Shown piece after piece: positions 26,715 through 35,708 of a stretch of DNA of 64,000 nucleotides. Origin of the DNA: Lactobacillus sp. ESL0677 (GTDB taxonomy: Bacteria > Bacillota > Bacilli > Lactobacillales > Lactobacillaceae); assembly GCF_029392875.1 (NCBI RefSeq), contig NZ_CP113946.1, positions 1,240,001 to 1,304,000 on the forward strand, read 5' to 3'. Both the position numbers and the translations under genes were made by a program. The stretch's first letter is position 1. Each line of letters begins with the position of its first letter. The notes under the pieces are model-generated. The model was not told the DNA's origin and made no database searches. It saw only the letters and a program-made list of their open reading frames with translations.

Positions 26715-27401
26715 CTAGCTTCTCTTGGCTAAGGCAGCCTGTGCCGCGTCCTGCTCTGCAGCCTTCTTATTATGACCTGCACCTTGGGACACAACTTTGC
26801 CATTAACCCGCAATTGTACCGTAAAACGAGAAGGCAGCTGTTCCTCCTTAATTACCTGATATTCAATCTTAACCGGGCCATCTTGCTGCAAGAATTCCTG
26901 CAGGTCGGTCTTGTAATCTCGTGATGCATCAAACTTACCAGCATCAATTAATGGATAAACAGTTAAATGAAGAAAGTGTTCAACTGCATTCATGCCTTGA
27001 TCAAGGAAAAGCGCACCATTGAAGGCCTCAAACACGTCTTCAAGCAATGTCTTGCGTGAACGTGCACCGGCTTTTTCTTCACCATGACCTAAATTAATTT
27101 CAGCTGGAAAGCCAAACTTCTTGGCAAATTCGGCGAAGCCTTCAGTATCAACAATGTTAGACCTCATCCGTGTTAATTCACCCTCATTTAATTCTGTAAA
27201 ATGACGGTACAAGTAATCAGAAATTGCCAGTTCCAATACCGCATCCCCCAAAAACTCCAGCTTTTCATAATCGCGAACTCCATCCTGCGGGTGTTCATTA
27301 GCGTACGAAGAATGCGTGAATGCTTCTTCCAATAATTGGGAATTGTTAAACTTGATTTTATATTTGTCATTTAATTGATTAACAAATTTCGTGCTTACCA
27401 T
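26715..27401 (-). CDS. rnc: Ribonuclease III
   Basis: A 228-residue double-stranded RNA endonuclease that processes rRNA precursors. The catalytic domain carries the signature YEKLEFLGDAVLELAIS and the downstream acidic site (LLEDVFEAFNGALFLD). The C-terminal dsRBD covers about residues 155-226 (DYKTDLQEFLQQDGP, GAGHNKKAAEQDAAQAAL). AAAGGAG lies 8 nt before ATG. Its upstream region has TATAAT at about 27429-27434 on the minus strand with a 19-nt-spaced TTGCAT. First gene of rnc-smc-ftsY-pepD. Confidence 0.97.
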   Translation of the reverse strand: MVSTKFVNQLNDKYKIKFNNSQLLEEAFTHSSYANEHPQDGVRDYEKLEFLGDAVLELAISDYLYRHFTELNEGELTRMRSNIVDTEGFAEFAKKFGFPAEINLGHGEEKAGARSRKTLLEDVFEAFNGALFLDQGMNAVEHFLHLTVYPLIDAGKFDASRDYKTDLQEFLQQDGPVKIEYQVIKEEQLPSRFTVQLRVNGKVVSQGAGHNKKAAEQDAAQAALAKRS

Positions 27402-27485
27402 CTTCTCAGCTCCTTTATTCTTTGATTATACCAGTTTTTGCGCGATAAAATGCAATTCCAGCGATAAGTTATCCTTAAAATACAC

Positions 27486-27519
27486 AAAAAGCACAAGGTT
27501 TTTTAAACCATGTGCTTTT
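27486..27519 (-). terminator. Terminator at the end of the opp locus
   Basis: A hairpin with outer AAAAGCACA/TGTGCTTTT arms and inner GGTTT/AAACC arms, closing in Ts on the minus strand, 39 nt past the last oppA stop. Confidence 0.8.
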
Positions 27520-27557
27520 CGCTATATTTATACTAAAAGGATTTTCAATTATGTTAG

Positions 27558-29339
27558 TTATTTGGTAAATGCCACATTTCCCCATAATTGATGACCGTTA
27601 TTCATTGCAGATGGCTTTAAAGAGTAACCTGTAACTTTATTATTAACAGCATCAATTTGATACGAATTATCCATCGGAATTACAAACGCTTGATCAAACA
27701 TATACTTTTGCCACTCGTGGAATTTTTGTACACGATATTTATGATCAAATGCCTTCTGAGAATCCATCTCTTCCATTAGTTTGTTATTCTCTGGTGTAAC
27801 AAATCTTTCATAATTGGACATCGTTCCCTCGCTGTACATTTGAGTTTGTGAAGGTTCACTTGATAGTGTCCAGCCAGCATCAAACATATCAATTCCAGGA
27901 GCATCGTGTTGAACCTTATCATAAAATGAATTTAATTCAGTTAAACGACCGCCAACAAGTTTAACATTCAAACCAATTTTATGCCATTGTTGAATATAGT
28001 TTTGAGTAATTGACTCTTTAATCGATCCAAGTTCTGCATTAGTTTTAGCTAAGTAATTAATGGTTAATGGCTTGCCATTTGGTTGAACGCGCCATTTACC
28101 CTTCTTTTTATAGCCAGCTTTGTCCAGAATTTCGTTAGCTTTCTTCAAATTATAAGTGTAGCCTTTAACATCTTTGTTAAAGTAATCACCAAATTGTGCT
28201 GGAATTAAAGTTGGAACTTGGAAACTTAGCCCCTGCGTATAACGCTTATCAACCGCATCAATATTCATGGCATAGCCAATCGCTTGCCGCAATGGTTGAG
28301 TCATCTTAGGCTTCTTCTCCATCACGTTTTTGCCTTGCTTATTGTCCCATTTACCTACTTTGAACCCAAGGTAATAATATGAAAGTGGAATTGAAGCTAC
28401 AAAGTTAATTTTCTTTGTGTCCTTAACTTGATTCCATTGCGGATTAATGACACGAGTAACATCAAACTTATGACTCTTAATTGACTGCGAAGCTGAATTA
28501 GGAGAAACAACTTGATAAATTATTTTATCTAGTTTTGGCTTACCACGCCAGTAATACTTGTTTGGTACCCATGTCACTGATTGACCACGAACAATTTTTT
28601 GTACTTCATAAGGTCCAAAATACAGTGGCTTCTTGCGAACTTGATCCGATGACTGTAATTTCTTAAATGGAATATTCTTTAGATAGTGATATGGAGCAGC
28701 CATTTCCCAAATATAACCATTACCTGAGTTGCTCATTCCCGGTTTCAATTCCGTACAATGTAAAACTGCAACCCGTCCATTTTCACCATTAGGCATCTCA
28801 ATCCCAGAAATTGTCTTGGCTTTACCTTCATGATACTCTTTCATACCTTTGATAAGATTGAACTGGCTTGTATATCTTTGTGAATTCGTAGCCTTATTAG
28901 CAATGATTTCATATGCATATTCAATGTCCTTAGCAGTTACTTGCTTGCCATCAGACCATTTGACACCCTTTTTCACGGTAATGGTAGCTGTGTTAGCCTT
29001 ACGATCAAGTTTTAAAGTAGCAGGACCTTTATCAGTAATCTTGTAATTATCATCTGTATCGAATAGTGATTCTTGCCCCGGACTAGAAATATCTGCATCT
29101 ACTTGATCCATTTGGAGTTCTTCATTAAAAATACCAGTAAACGGCGTATCTGTTTCTTCAGCTACTTTTAATGTTCCACCTATCTTAGCAGTCTTAACTG
29201 GAGTTACCTCTGGAAATTTACTAGCAGTCTTGGCATTCTCATTATTATCATTACTATTGCCGTTATTACCACAAGCTACTAATGTTAAAGCAGCTGCTGT
29301 AACCACTCCAACTGAGCTTAAAAATTTACTTTTTTTCAT
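27558..29339 (-). CDS. oppA: Oligopeptide-binding lipoprotein OppA (downstream copy)
   Basis: A 593-residue SBP family 5 lipoprotein. Signal peptide with lipobox LTLVAC, lipidated Cys23, then an Asn-rich linker. The core shows KGVKWSDGKQVTAKDIEYAY and the repeated lobes of family 5 binding proteins (PLRQAIGYAMNIDAVDKRYT). It captures peptides outside the cell for OppBCDF. It is a close paralogue of 29509-31266, and their promoter regions are similar too. Variation in the ligand-lobe loops may give different peptide preferences. Confidence 0.93.
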   Translation of the reverse strand: MKKSKFLSSVGVVTAAALTLVACGNNGNSNDNNENAKTASKFPEVTPVKTAKIGGTLKVAEETDTPFTGIFNEELQMDQVDADISSPGQESLFDTDDNYKITDKGPATLKLDRKANTATITVKKGVKWSDGKQVTAKDIEYAYEIIANKATNSQRYTSQFNLIKGMKEYHEGKAKTISGIEMPNGENGRVAVLHCTELKPGMSNSGNGYIWEMAAPYHYLKNIPFKKLQSSDQVRKKPLYFGPYEVQKIVRGQSVTWVPNKYYWRGKPKLDKIIYQVVSPNSASQSIKSHKFDVTRVINPQWNQVKDTKKINFVASIPLSYYYLGFKVGKWDNKQGKNVMEKKPKMTQPLRQAIGYAMNIDAVDKRYTQGLSFQVPTLIPAQFGDYFNKDVKGYTYNLKKANEILDKAGYKKKGKWRVQPNGKPLTINYLAKTNAELGSIKESITQNYIQQWHKIGLNVKLVGGRLTELNSFYDKVQHDAPGIDMFDAGWTLSSEPSQTQMYSEGTMSNYERFVTPENNKLMEEMDSQKAFDHKYRVQKFHEWQKYMFDQAFVIPMDNSYQIDAVNNKVTGYSLKPSAMNNGHQLWGNVAFTK

Positions 29340-29398
29340 AATAAGCTACCCTTTCTTATTATCATTTAACAATTTTTTCGAAACAAGCTAATACTTAA

Positions 29399-29426
29399 AT
29401 CCTACCATGATTAATTAAAAAATCAA
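29399..29426 (-). promoter_or_regulatory. Promoter of the downstream oppA copy
   Basis: Minus strand TTGATT (29421-29426), 16-nt spacer, TAGGAT (29399-29404). The spacer (TTTTAATTAATCATGG) nearly matches that of the other oppA promoter, and both leaders then share TTTTTT-(C)-GAAACAAG, read on the plus strand. Confidence 0.55.
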
Positions 29427-29463
29427 CATATTAATTAATTTAAATTTAATATATACGAAGAAT

Positions 29464-29497
29464 AAAAAAAGTCCTAAGAACCTAATCTTAGAACTTT
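29464..29497 (-). terminator. Terminator after the upstream oppA copy
   Basis: Hairpin with AAAGT.CTAAGA / TCTTAG.ACTTT arms followed by T7 on the minus strand, immediately beyond the stop at 29509. Confidence 0.8.
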
Positions 29498-29508
29498 CAA
29501 AAGAATAT

Positions 29509-31266
29509 TTATTTAGTAAAGGCAACATCAAAAAATTGATAATTTGCTTTTGAAGGTTTCAAAGAGTACCCTGTAACCTTATTGTTCACAGAATATAAGT
29601 TATAATTATTATCCATTGGTACAACGTAAGCTTGATCATTCATGTATTCCTGCCACTCATGGAATTTTTGAACGCGATATTTATGATCAAATGCCTTTTC
29701 GGAATCAATTTCTTCCAATAATTTACTATTCTTACTGGTCACAAATCTACCATAATTAAATGGAGCTTTTTCATTATAAAGATCATTCGGTGAGGGTTCA
29801 GTTGATAAACTCCAAATTCCATCATACATGTCTATTCCAGCTGCGTCATTTTGTAATTTATCGTAAAATGAATTACCTTCAGTTAATCGACCGCCAACAA
29901 GCTTCACGTTTAAACCAATTTTATGCCATTGTTGAATATAATTTTGAATGATTGGTTCTTGAATTGAAGATCCTTGCATTGCTAAGAAATGAATAGTTAA
30001 CGGCTTACCATTAGGTTGAACACGCCATTTGCCCTTCTTCTTATACCCAGCTTGATCTAAAATTTGAGTAGCTTTCTTTAAATTATATGGATAACCCTTT
30101 GAATTCTTATCAAAGTAATCACCAAATTGTTCTGGAATTAACGTTGGTACACGGAAAAACAAACCATGCGTATAATGCTTATCAACTTGGTCAATATTCA
30201 TCGAATAACCAATTGCCTGACGCAAGGGCTTAGTCATTTTAGGATTCTTTGACATAATATTTTTACCTGTTTTAGCGTCCCATTTACCAAGTTTAAAGCC
30301 CATATAACTATAAGACAGTGGTATATTAGCAATAAAATTAACATCCTTAGTATCCTTTACATCAGTCCATTGCGATGCCCTAACTTGAATGACATCAAAT
30401 TTATGACTCTTTAAAGCCTGTGAAGCAGAATCAGGGGAAATTATCGAAATAACAACTTTATCAAGCTTTGGTGTACCACGCCAGTAATATTTGTTTGGCG
30501 TCCAAGTGGTTGATTGTCCTCGAACAATTTTACTCATCTTATAGGGACCAAAGAACATTGGATTTTTCCTAATTTTGTCACTAGACTCAAGCTTATTAAA
30601 TGGTATTCCTTTTAAGTAATGATAAGGTTCAGCTTGCTCCCAGAAATAGCCATTTCCTGAGTTATACATACCAGGTTTCATTTGCTTAAAATGTAAAACA
30701 ACCTTACGCCCATTTTCGCCATCTGGCATTTCAATACCAGAAATTGTTTTAGCCTTACCTTCGTGATATTCTTCCAAGCCAACAATATCAGCTAAACTAG
30801 CTGTATATCTTTGACTCTTACTTTTCTTATTAGCAATAATTTCATAAGGATATTCAACATCTTTAGCAGTTACTTGCTTGCCATCAGACCACTTAACACC
30901 CTTTTTAACTTCAATTGTAACAGTTTTAGCATTTTTATCTAACTTAAAAGTTGCCGGACCTTTATTTGTAATCTTATAAGTATCATTTGTGTCAAATAAT
31001 CCTTCGGCACCAGGAGCCATCATATCAGCATCAGTTTGAACCGTATATAATTCAGGAGCAAAAACACCTGTAAATGGGGAAGCTGATAATTCGGCTTTCT
31101 TTAAAGTACCACCTTGCTTAGCAGTTTTAATTGGAGTTTCTTCAGGGAACTTACTTGCTGTTTTAGCATCATTAGTATTATTACTACTACTTTTACCACA
31201 AGCTACCAGAGTTAAAGCTGCTGCAGTAACTACTCCAACAGAACTCAATAATTTTGTTTTTTTCAT
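29509..31266 (-). CDS. oppA: Oligopeptide-binding lipoprotein OppA (upstream copy)
   Basis: A 585-residue SBP family 5 lipoprotein with lipobox LTLVAC (Cys23) and the same lobes as its neighbour (KGVKWSDGKQVTAKDVEYPY, PLRQAIGYSMNIDQVDKHYT). Colinear with 27558-29339 over the whole length, so a tandem duplication. Separated from oppC by a terminator and with its own promoter, which would allow excess binding protein over the membrane complex. Both copies look intact. Confidence 0.93.
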   Translation of the reverse strand: MKKTKLLSSVGVVTAAALTLVACGKSSSNNTNDAKTASKFPEETPIKTAKQGGTLKKAELSASPFTGVFAPELYTVQTDADMMAPGAEGLFDTNDTYKITNKGPATFKLDKNAKTVTIEVKKGVKWSDGKQVTAKDVEYPYEIIANKKSKSQRYTASLADIVGLEEYHEGKAKTISGIEMPDGENGRKVVLHFKQMKPGMYNSGNGYFWEQAEPYHYLKGIPFNKLESSDKIRKNPMFFGPYKMSKIVRGQSTTWTPNKYYWRGTPKLDKVVISIISPDSASQALKSHKFDVIQVRASQWTDVKDTKDVNFIANIPLSYSYMGFKLGKWDAKTGKNIMSKNPKMTKPLRQAIGYSMNIDQVDKHYTHGLFFRVPTLIPEQFGDYFDKNSKGYPYNLKKATQILDQAGYKKKGKWRVQPNGKPLTIHFLAMQGSSIQEPIIQNYIQQWHKIGLNVKLVGGRLTEGNSFYDKLQNDAAGIDMYDGIWSLSTEPSPNDLYNEKAPFNYGRFVTSKNSKLLEEIDSEKAFDHKYRVQKFHEWQEYMNDQAYVVPMDNNYNLYSVNNKVTGYSLKPSKANYQFFDVAFTK

Positions 31267-31321
31267 AAAACTACACTTTCCAACTCACAAACACGATTTT
31301 TTGAAACAAGTCAATAGTTAA

Positions 31322-31349
31322 ATAATAGCATGATTTATTAAAAATTCAA
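31322..31349 (-). promoter_or_regulatory. Promoter of the upstream oppA copy
   Basis: Minus strand TTGAAT (31344-31349), 16-nt spacer, TATTAT (31322-31327). Architecture and spacer sequence match the promoter of the other oppA. Confidence 0.6.
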
Positions 31350-31385
31350 TAGTTTATGAGTTCATAATTAAAGATATTAAGTAAG

Positions 31386-31417
31386 AAAAAAGCCTTACTC
31401 TTTAAAGTAAAGCTTTT
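31386..31417 (-). terminator. Terminator after oppC
   Basis: Hairpin (AAAAGC.TTACT / AGTAA.GCTTTT) with a T6 tract on the minus strand, 8 nt beyond the oppC stop; partial readthrough to oppA is possible. Confidence 0.75.
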
Positions 31418-31424
31418 AATTAAA

Positions 31425-32339
31425 TTAATTTTCACGTTGACGAGCGTCCCCTGCACGTTGCAAGGCACGACCAACATAGTTAATACTTAAAGAAATCATC
31501 AGCAGTAAAATTGTCGCTGGTAACCACAACCACGGCCGGTTAACAACGTTAACTGGATCGTTAGCAAATCCAATCAGCGTACCAAGTGACGGCGTTGTTG
31601 TTGGCAAGCCATAGCCAATAAACGATAGTGTTGTTTCGACACCAATGTTACCGGCAATTGTTAATACGACATCAATAATAATCATTGAGGTAATGTTTGG
31701 TAAAACTTCTCTAAACATAATCTTCAAGTCAGACGAACCCGAAGTTTTAGAAGCTAGGACATAATCCCGTTCACGCTGCGACAAAATGAAGGCACGGAAG
31801 TAACGCGCCGTTGAAGTCCACGCAAAGATGGAAATAATCCAGACCAAATTAACCGCATTGTAGTTAGGAATAACAGTTACAAGAACAATCATAATTGGCC
31901 ATCTTGGCAAAACCTGGATGAAGTCAACAATTCTCATTATGATTGAATCAATATAACCACCGTAATAGCCTGAAACTAGTCCAACTAATAAGCCGACAAT
32001 TTCAACAACTGCAGTAACTGCCAGACCAATCATAATTGAGTTACGACCACCCATCATGAGCAGCTTTAAAATGTCACGACCACCGTCATCAGTACCAAAG
32101 ATATGGCCATTTTGACCCCAGCCATAATAGGCATCGACAATATTAATTTCTGTAACTTGTGACTTATGTAGAAACAGTGAGCCACCAAAGGTAAACAATA
32201 AAATCAGAACGATAATAATCGCAGCAGTAAAAGCTACTTTATCATGTCTAATTTCGTGCATTGCAACCTTAAATCCAGATGCAGGAGCTGGGCGTGATGC
32301 TTTTTGGTCTTTTTGTAATTTTTCTTTATTTTTAGCCAT
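31425..32339 (-). CDS. oppC: Oligopeptide ABC transporter permease OppC
   Basis: A 304-residue inner permease with a charged N-terminus, a first TM (about 33-52), an extracellular segment (GWGQNGHIFGTDDGGRDI) and five more TM helices. The EAA loop reads YVLASKTSGSSDLKIMFREVLPN, in two parts, the contact with the ATPases. It pairs with OppB; last gene of the oppDFBC unit before a terminator. Confidence 0.95.
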   Translation of the reverse strand: MAKNKEKLQKDQKASRPAPASGFKVAMHEIRHDKVAFTAAIIIVLILLFTFGGSLFLHKSQVTEINIVDAYYGWGQNGHIFGTDDGGRDILKLLMMGGRNSIMIGLAVTAVVEIVGLLVGLVSGYYGGYIDSIIMRIVDFIQVLPRWPIMIVLVTVIPNYNAVNLVWIISIFAWTSTARYFRAFILSQRERDYVLASKTSGSSDLKIMFREVLPNITSMIIIDVVLTIAGNIGVETTLSFIGYGLPTTTPSLGTLIGFANDPVNVVNRPWLWLPATILLLMISLSINYVGRALQRAGDARQREN

Positions 32340-32353
32340 TTTACTCTCGCCCC

Positions 32354-33313
32354 CTACTTAATCCGAATTCTTGGGTCAACAATACTCATGATAATATCTG
32401 AGAGCAAGTTACCTAATAAAGTTAAAATACCAAAAATCAAAATTAATGCAGTCAGCGTCGTATAATCACGTTGAGAAATTGAATCCAAGAAGAGTTTCCC
32501 CATTCCTGGGTAACTAAAGACAGATTCAATAATCATTGAACCACTTAATAGACCGGTAATTACCGTTCCGAAGTTAGAGGCAATCGGCAATAATGAGTTA
32601 CGCAAAATATGCTTGTTGAAGACAACGTTTTCTGGAACACCCTTACTGTGTGCTGTTCGAACATAATCCTCAACCTTGTTATCGACGATACCCGTACGCA
32701 AATACTGAACAATACCAGTGGTTGTAACGAGCGCTGTCAGAATTGCTGGTAGCAGCATATGGTAGAATTGACTGCCAATTACCCCCCAGAAGCCCGATGC
32801 ATTAGCCGAAACTGAACCTGAAATTGGGAACCAACCTAATGTGAAGCCGAATAGCCAAATAGCTAAAATGTAAAAGACAAACGGCGGCACCGCATAGGTA
32901 ACATAGTTAAAGATTTCAACTGCTTGGTCTTGCCATTCATCTTGATGACGGCCAGCGGTAATTCCCATTGGAATTGAAATTGCATAAGTAATAATCGTTG
33001 ATAATAATGACAACCAGAAGGTATTAACCGCACGGTCAGCAATTAAAGAAACAACCGGCACGTGTTGGATATAACTCGTACCAAGATCGCCCCGGAACAA
33101 GTTACCAACCCAACGACCATATTGAACTGGAATTGGATCATTCAAACCCGCTGCCTGCTTTAAAGCAGCTAACTGCTTGGGATCGGTGTTGGGGTTAATT
33201 TGGCCACTAAATGGGTCACCAGGCATCATTTTAGCCAAAACAAAGACTAAAAAACTCAAGATAATAATTTGCGGAATCATAACCAAAAAACGTCTAAGAA
33301 TTGTTTTCCACAT
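32354..33313 (-). CDS. oppB: Oligopeptide ABC transporter permease OppB
   Basis: A 319-residue permease with six TM helices, the N-terminal KMMPGDPFSG segment conserved in OppB/DppB, and EAA-type DYVRTAHSKGVPENVVFNKH. It starts 2 nt after oppF, AAGGAG upstream. Heterodimer partner of OppC. Confidence 0.95.
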   Translation of the reverse strand: MWKTILRRFLVMIPQIIILSFLVFVLAKMMPGDPFSGQINPNTDPKQLAALKQAAGLNDPIPVQYGRWVGNLFRGDLGTSYIQHVPVVSLIADRAVNTFWLSLLSTIITYAISIPMGITAGRHQDEWQDQAVEIFNYVTYAVPPFVFYILAIWLFGFTLGWFPISGSVSANASGFWGVIGSQFYHMLLPAILTALVTTTGIVQYLRTGIVDNKVEDYVRTAHSKGVPENVVFNKHILRNSLLPIASNFGTVITGLLSGSMIIESVFSYPGMGKLFLDSISQRDYTTLTALILIFGILTLLGNLLSDIIMSIVDPRIRIK

Positions 33314-33315
33314 TT

Positions 33316-34281
33316 TTAGTCACTCTCCTTTTCTTGATTTACTTGTTCTGGCGGCAAGGCAACAAAATGCTTGCCAGATACATGTTGTAATGGATAAACA
33401 CGACCGTCTTTATCGTACCAAGCACTCTGGTCATTTTGAAATTCTTGTTCAACCCGATTACGTTCCTTCTTGTGTTCCTCACGGTGTTCAACATCAACCT
33501 TAGGAATTGCAGAAAGCAGCCGCTTGGTATAAATATGAATTGGATTATTATAAATATCCTCACGGGTACCAATTTCAACTAAACGACCACGGTGCATGAT
33601 TGCCAAGTTCTCAGACATGTGCTTAACAACACCCAAGTCGTGTGAAATAAACAGATATGCAATATTATATTGCTGCTGAATATGCTTCATGAAGTTTAAA
33701 ACCTGAGCCTGAACCGACAAGTCCAAAGCGCTGGTAGGTTCATCTGCTACAATCAGCCTTGGATTTGTCGCTACCGCACGGGCAACCCCAATTCTCTGTC
33801 TTTGACCACCGGAAAATTCATGCGGATATTTATAAATCGCATCACTAGGCATCCCAACAATATCAAGCAGTTCCTGCACACGGTCACGTTCTTGATCAGT
33901 AGTTAAGTTTTCGAAGTTACGGATTGGTTCTGCAATAATATCTTCAATTCTTTTACGCGGGTTCAAACTAGACATTGAATCCTGGAAAATCATCTGAACA
34001 TCTTTATTGTAGTTCAACTGACGTCTATTCTTAGCTTTAGTAATGTCAACGCCTTTATAAATAATCTGACCGCTAGTAACGGGTTCAACCCCAACAATTG
34101 CCTTACCAGTAGTTGATTTACCAGAACCAGATTCACCAATTAAGCCGTAAGTTTCACCCTCATTAATTGTAATGCTGATATCATCAACGGCACACACATA
34201 ATCAGTAATTCTGTTCCAAAAGCCACTCCGAATTGGATAGTGAACTTTTAGGTTTTTTACTTGAATAATTTCTTTAGCCAT
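33316..34281 (-). CDS. oppF: Oligopeptide ABC transporter ATP-binding protein OppF
   Basis: A 321-residue ATPase. Walker A GESGSGKSTTGKA, signature FSGGQRQRIGVARA, Walker B LIVADEPTSALD, and switch His in LFISHDLGVV. The C-terminal oligopeptide-transporter extension (HIYTKRLLSAIPKV) is present. It starts 3 nt after oppD. Forms the NBD pair with OppD. Confidence 0.95.
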   Translation of the reverse strand: MAKEIIQVKNLKVHYPIRSGFWNRITDYVCAVDDISITINEGETYGLIGESGSGKSTTGKAIVGVEPVTSGQIIYKGVDITKAKNRRQLNYNKDVQMIFQDSMSSLNPRKRIEDIIAEPIRNFENLTTDQERDRVQELLDIVGMPSDAIYKYPHEFSGGQRQRIGVARAVATNPRLIVADEPTSALDLSVQAQVLNFMKHIQQQYNIAYLFISHDLGVVKHMSENLAIMHRGRLVEIGTREDIYNNPIHIYTKRLLSAIPKVDVEHREEHKKERNRVEQEFQNDQSAWYDKDGRVYPLQHVSGKHFVALPPEQVNQEKESD

Positions 34282-34284
34282 AAA

Positions 34285-35304
34285 TTACTCCCCACTTGCT
34301 GCAGCATCTTGATCTTGGAAGTGGAATGTCTTCCAGCATATACATCTGACCCAGTGTCCAGGTTCGACTTCATGCATAGTTGGATTTTCTTCGTGGTCAC
34401 TCTCAGGAATCCACGGGATTCTCGGAGCAAACCGATCACCTGTTCTCGGCATATTTTGCAATGACGGAACAGTCCCTTGGATAACATGCAAATCTTCGCT
34501 TTCATCATCTGATTGCGGCATTGAGTTCAATAAAGAACGGGTATATGGGTGCAACGGATGACTAAAAATTGTTTTAACATCAGCCTTTTCAACAATCTGA
34601 CCACCATACATTACGGCAACTTCATCAGCTGTTTCAGCAACAACGCCAAGGTCGTGCGTAATCAAAATAATTCCAGAATGTGATTGCTTTTGAATATCTT
34701 CGAGTAAATCCAGAATTTGCGCCTGAATCGTTACGTCAAGTGCAGTAGTCGGTTCGTCGGCAATGATGATTTCCGGCTTACATGCAACTGCCATTGCAAT
34801 CACAACCCGTTGACGCAACCCACCTGATAATTCATGTGGGTACATTGAGTACATTTCCTCAGGTTTAGGCATCCCAACTTGATTAAATAACTCAATAACG
34901 CGTTCATGACGCGCTTTTTCGTTCATATCAGTATGATAATACAAAGTTTCAGCTACCTGATCGCCAACTCTCATTAACGGATTAAGGCTTGCCAATGGAT
35001 CTTGGAAAATCATTCCAATCTTATTACCACGAATCTTGTTAAACAGAGCTTCGTTCAGACCCACTAAGTTCAATTCATTATAGAGAATATCACCAGTAAC
35101 TTTTGTATTTTTATGGTCGTACAAGCCAATAATGCTTGCAGCAATTGTACTCTTACCACAACCAGACTCACCTACAACTGATAAAATTTCGTCACGCTTC
35201 AGAGTAATATTTATATCATCAGCAGCATCATAAAATTTCCCATGTAGACGGTATGCAGTATGCAAATGCTGGATATCTAGCAAGAGATCACTTTGTTTTT
35301 CCAA
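34285..35304 (-). CDS. oppD: Oligopeptide ABC transporter ATP-binding protein OppD
   Basis: A 339-residue ATPase. Walker A GESGCGKSTIAAS, signature LSGGLRQRVVIAMA, Walker B IIIADEPTTALD. The C-terminal extension has the Cys-bearing motif of this subfamily (GDRFAPRIPW, VRCICWKTF), sometimes binding an Fe-S cluster. Start is TTG at 35304 with GAGGGG 9 nt upstream; no better ATG is in frame. First gene of oppDFBC-A-A, behind a strong promoter and a leader with two palindromes. Confidence 0.93.
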   Translation of the reverse strand: MEKQSDLLLDIQHLHTAYRLHGKFYDAADDINITLKRDEILSVVGESGCGKSTIAASIIGLYDHKNTKVTGDILYNELNLVGLNEALFNKIRGNKIGMIFQDPLASLNPLMRVGDQVAETLYYHTDMNEKARHERVIELFNQVGMPKPEEMYSMYPHELSGGLRQRVVIAMAVACKPEIIIADEPTTALDVTIQAQILDLLEDIQKQSHSGIILITHDLGVVAETADEVAVMYGGQIVEKADVKTIFSHPLHPYTRSLLNSMPQSDDESEDLHVIQGTVPSLQNMPRTGDRFAPRIPWIPESDHEENPTMHEVEPGHWVRCICWKTFHFQDQDAAASGE

Positions 35305-35321
35305 AGGTCATTTCCCCTCTC

Positions 35322-35363
35322 AATTTTTGCAAAAATTTATTAGAGATATTTAATAAATTTATT
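35322..35363 (-). promoter_or_regulatory. Two palindromes in the opp leader
   Basis: AATTTTTGCAAAAATT (35322-35337) is a perfect 16-bp palindrome just before the oppD ribosome site. AATAAATTTATT (35352-35363) is a perfect 12-bp palindrome close to the expected transcription start. Both are in operator positions. The first recalls the CodY box AATTTTCWGAAAATT but differs in the centre and is one base longer. Confidence 0.45.
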
Positions 35364-35372
35364 TAATTTCTA

Positions 35373-35401
35373 ATTATATACATCAAGCTGGCTTCATGCA
35401 A
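35373..35401 (-). promoter_or_regulatory. Promoter of the opp operon
   Basis: Minus strand TTGCAT (35396-35401), 17-nt spacer, consensus TATAAT (35373-35378), about 70 nt upstream of oppD. Confidence 0.8.
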
Positions 35402-35424
35402 ATATCAAACTGAATTTTTAGAAA

Positions 35425-35667
35425 TTAATTTTGGTGTGCAGCCACGTAACTAACGGCATCACCGACTGTTTTAATTTTTTCGGCATCTTCATCAGAAATC
35501 TCGGCGCCGAATTCATCTTCAAGCTGCAAAATGAACTCAACTAAATCGATGGAATCAGCGTCCAAGTCACTGGTAAAGTTAGTATCGTTAGTGATTTTGT
35601 CTTTATCTACTTCAAAATTTTCGGCTAAAATACTGCTAATTTTTGAAAAAATTTGTTCTTCTGTCAT
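35425..35667 (-). CDS. acpP: Acyl carrier protein
   Basis: An 80-residue ACP. The phosphopantetheine attachment Ser is in DLDADSIDLVEFI (DSI in place of the common DSL). Acidic helical protein of normal length, carrying acyl chains for fatty acid and phospholipid synthesis. AAGGAG precedes ATG. It follows plsX on the same strand (41-nt gap). Confidence 0.95.
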   Translation of the reverse strand: MTEEQIFSKISSILAENFEVDKDKITNDTNFTSDLDADSIDLVEFILQLEDEFGAEISDEDAEKIKTVGDAVSYVAAHQN

Positions 35668-35708
35668 TATTTATTTCTCCTTATTGTTCTTAATTATACC
35701 TTAATTAA

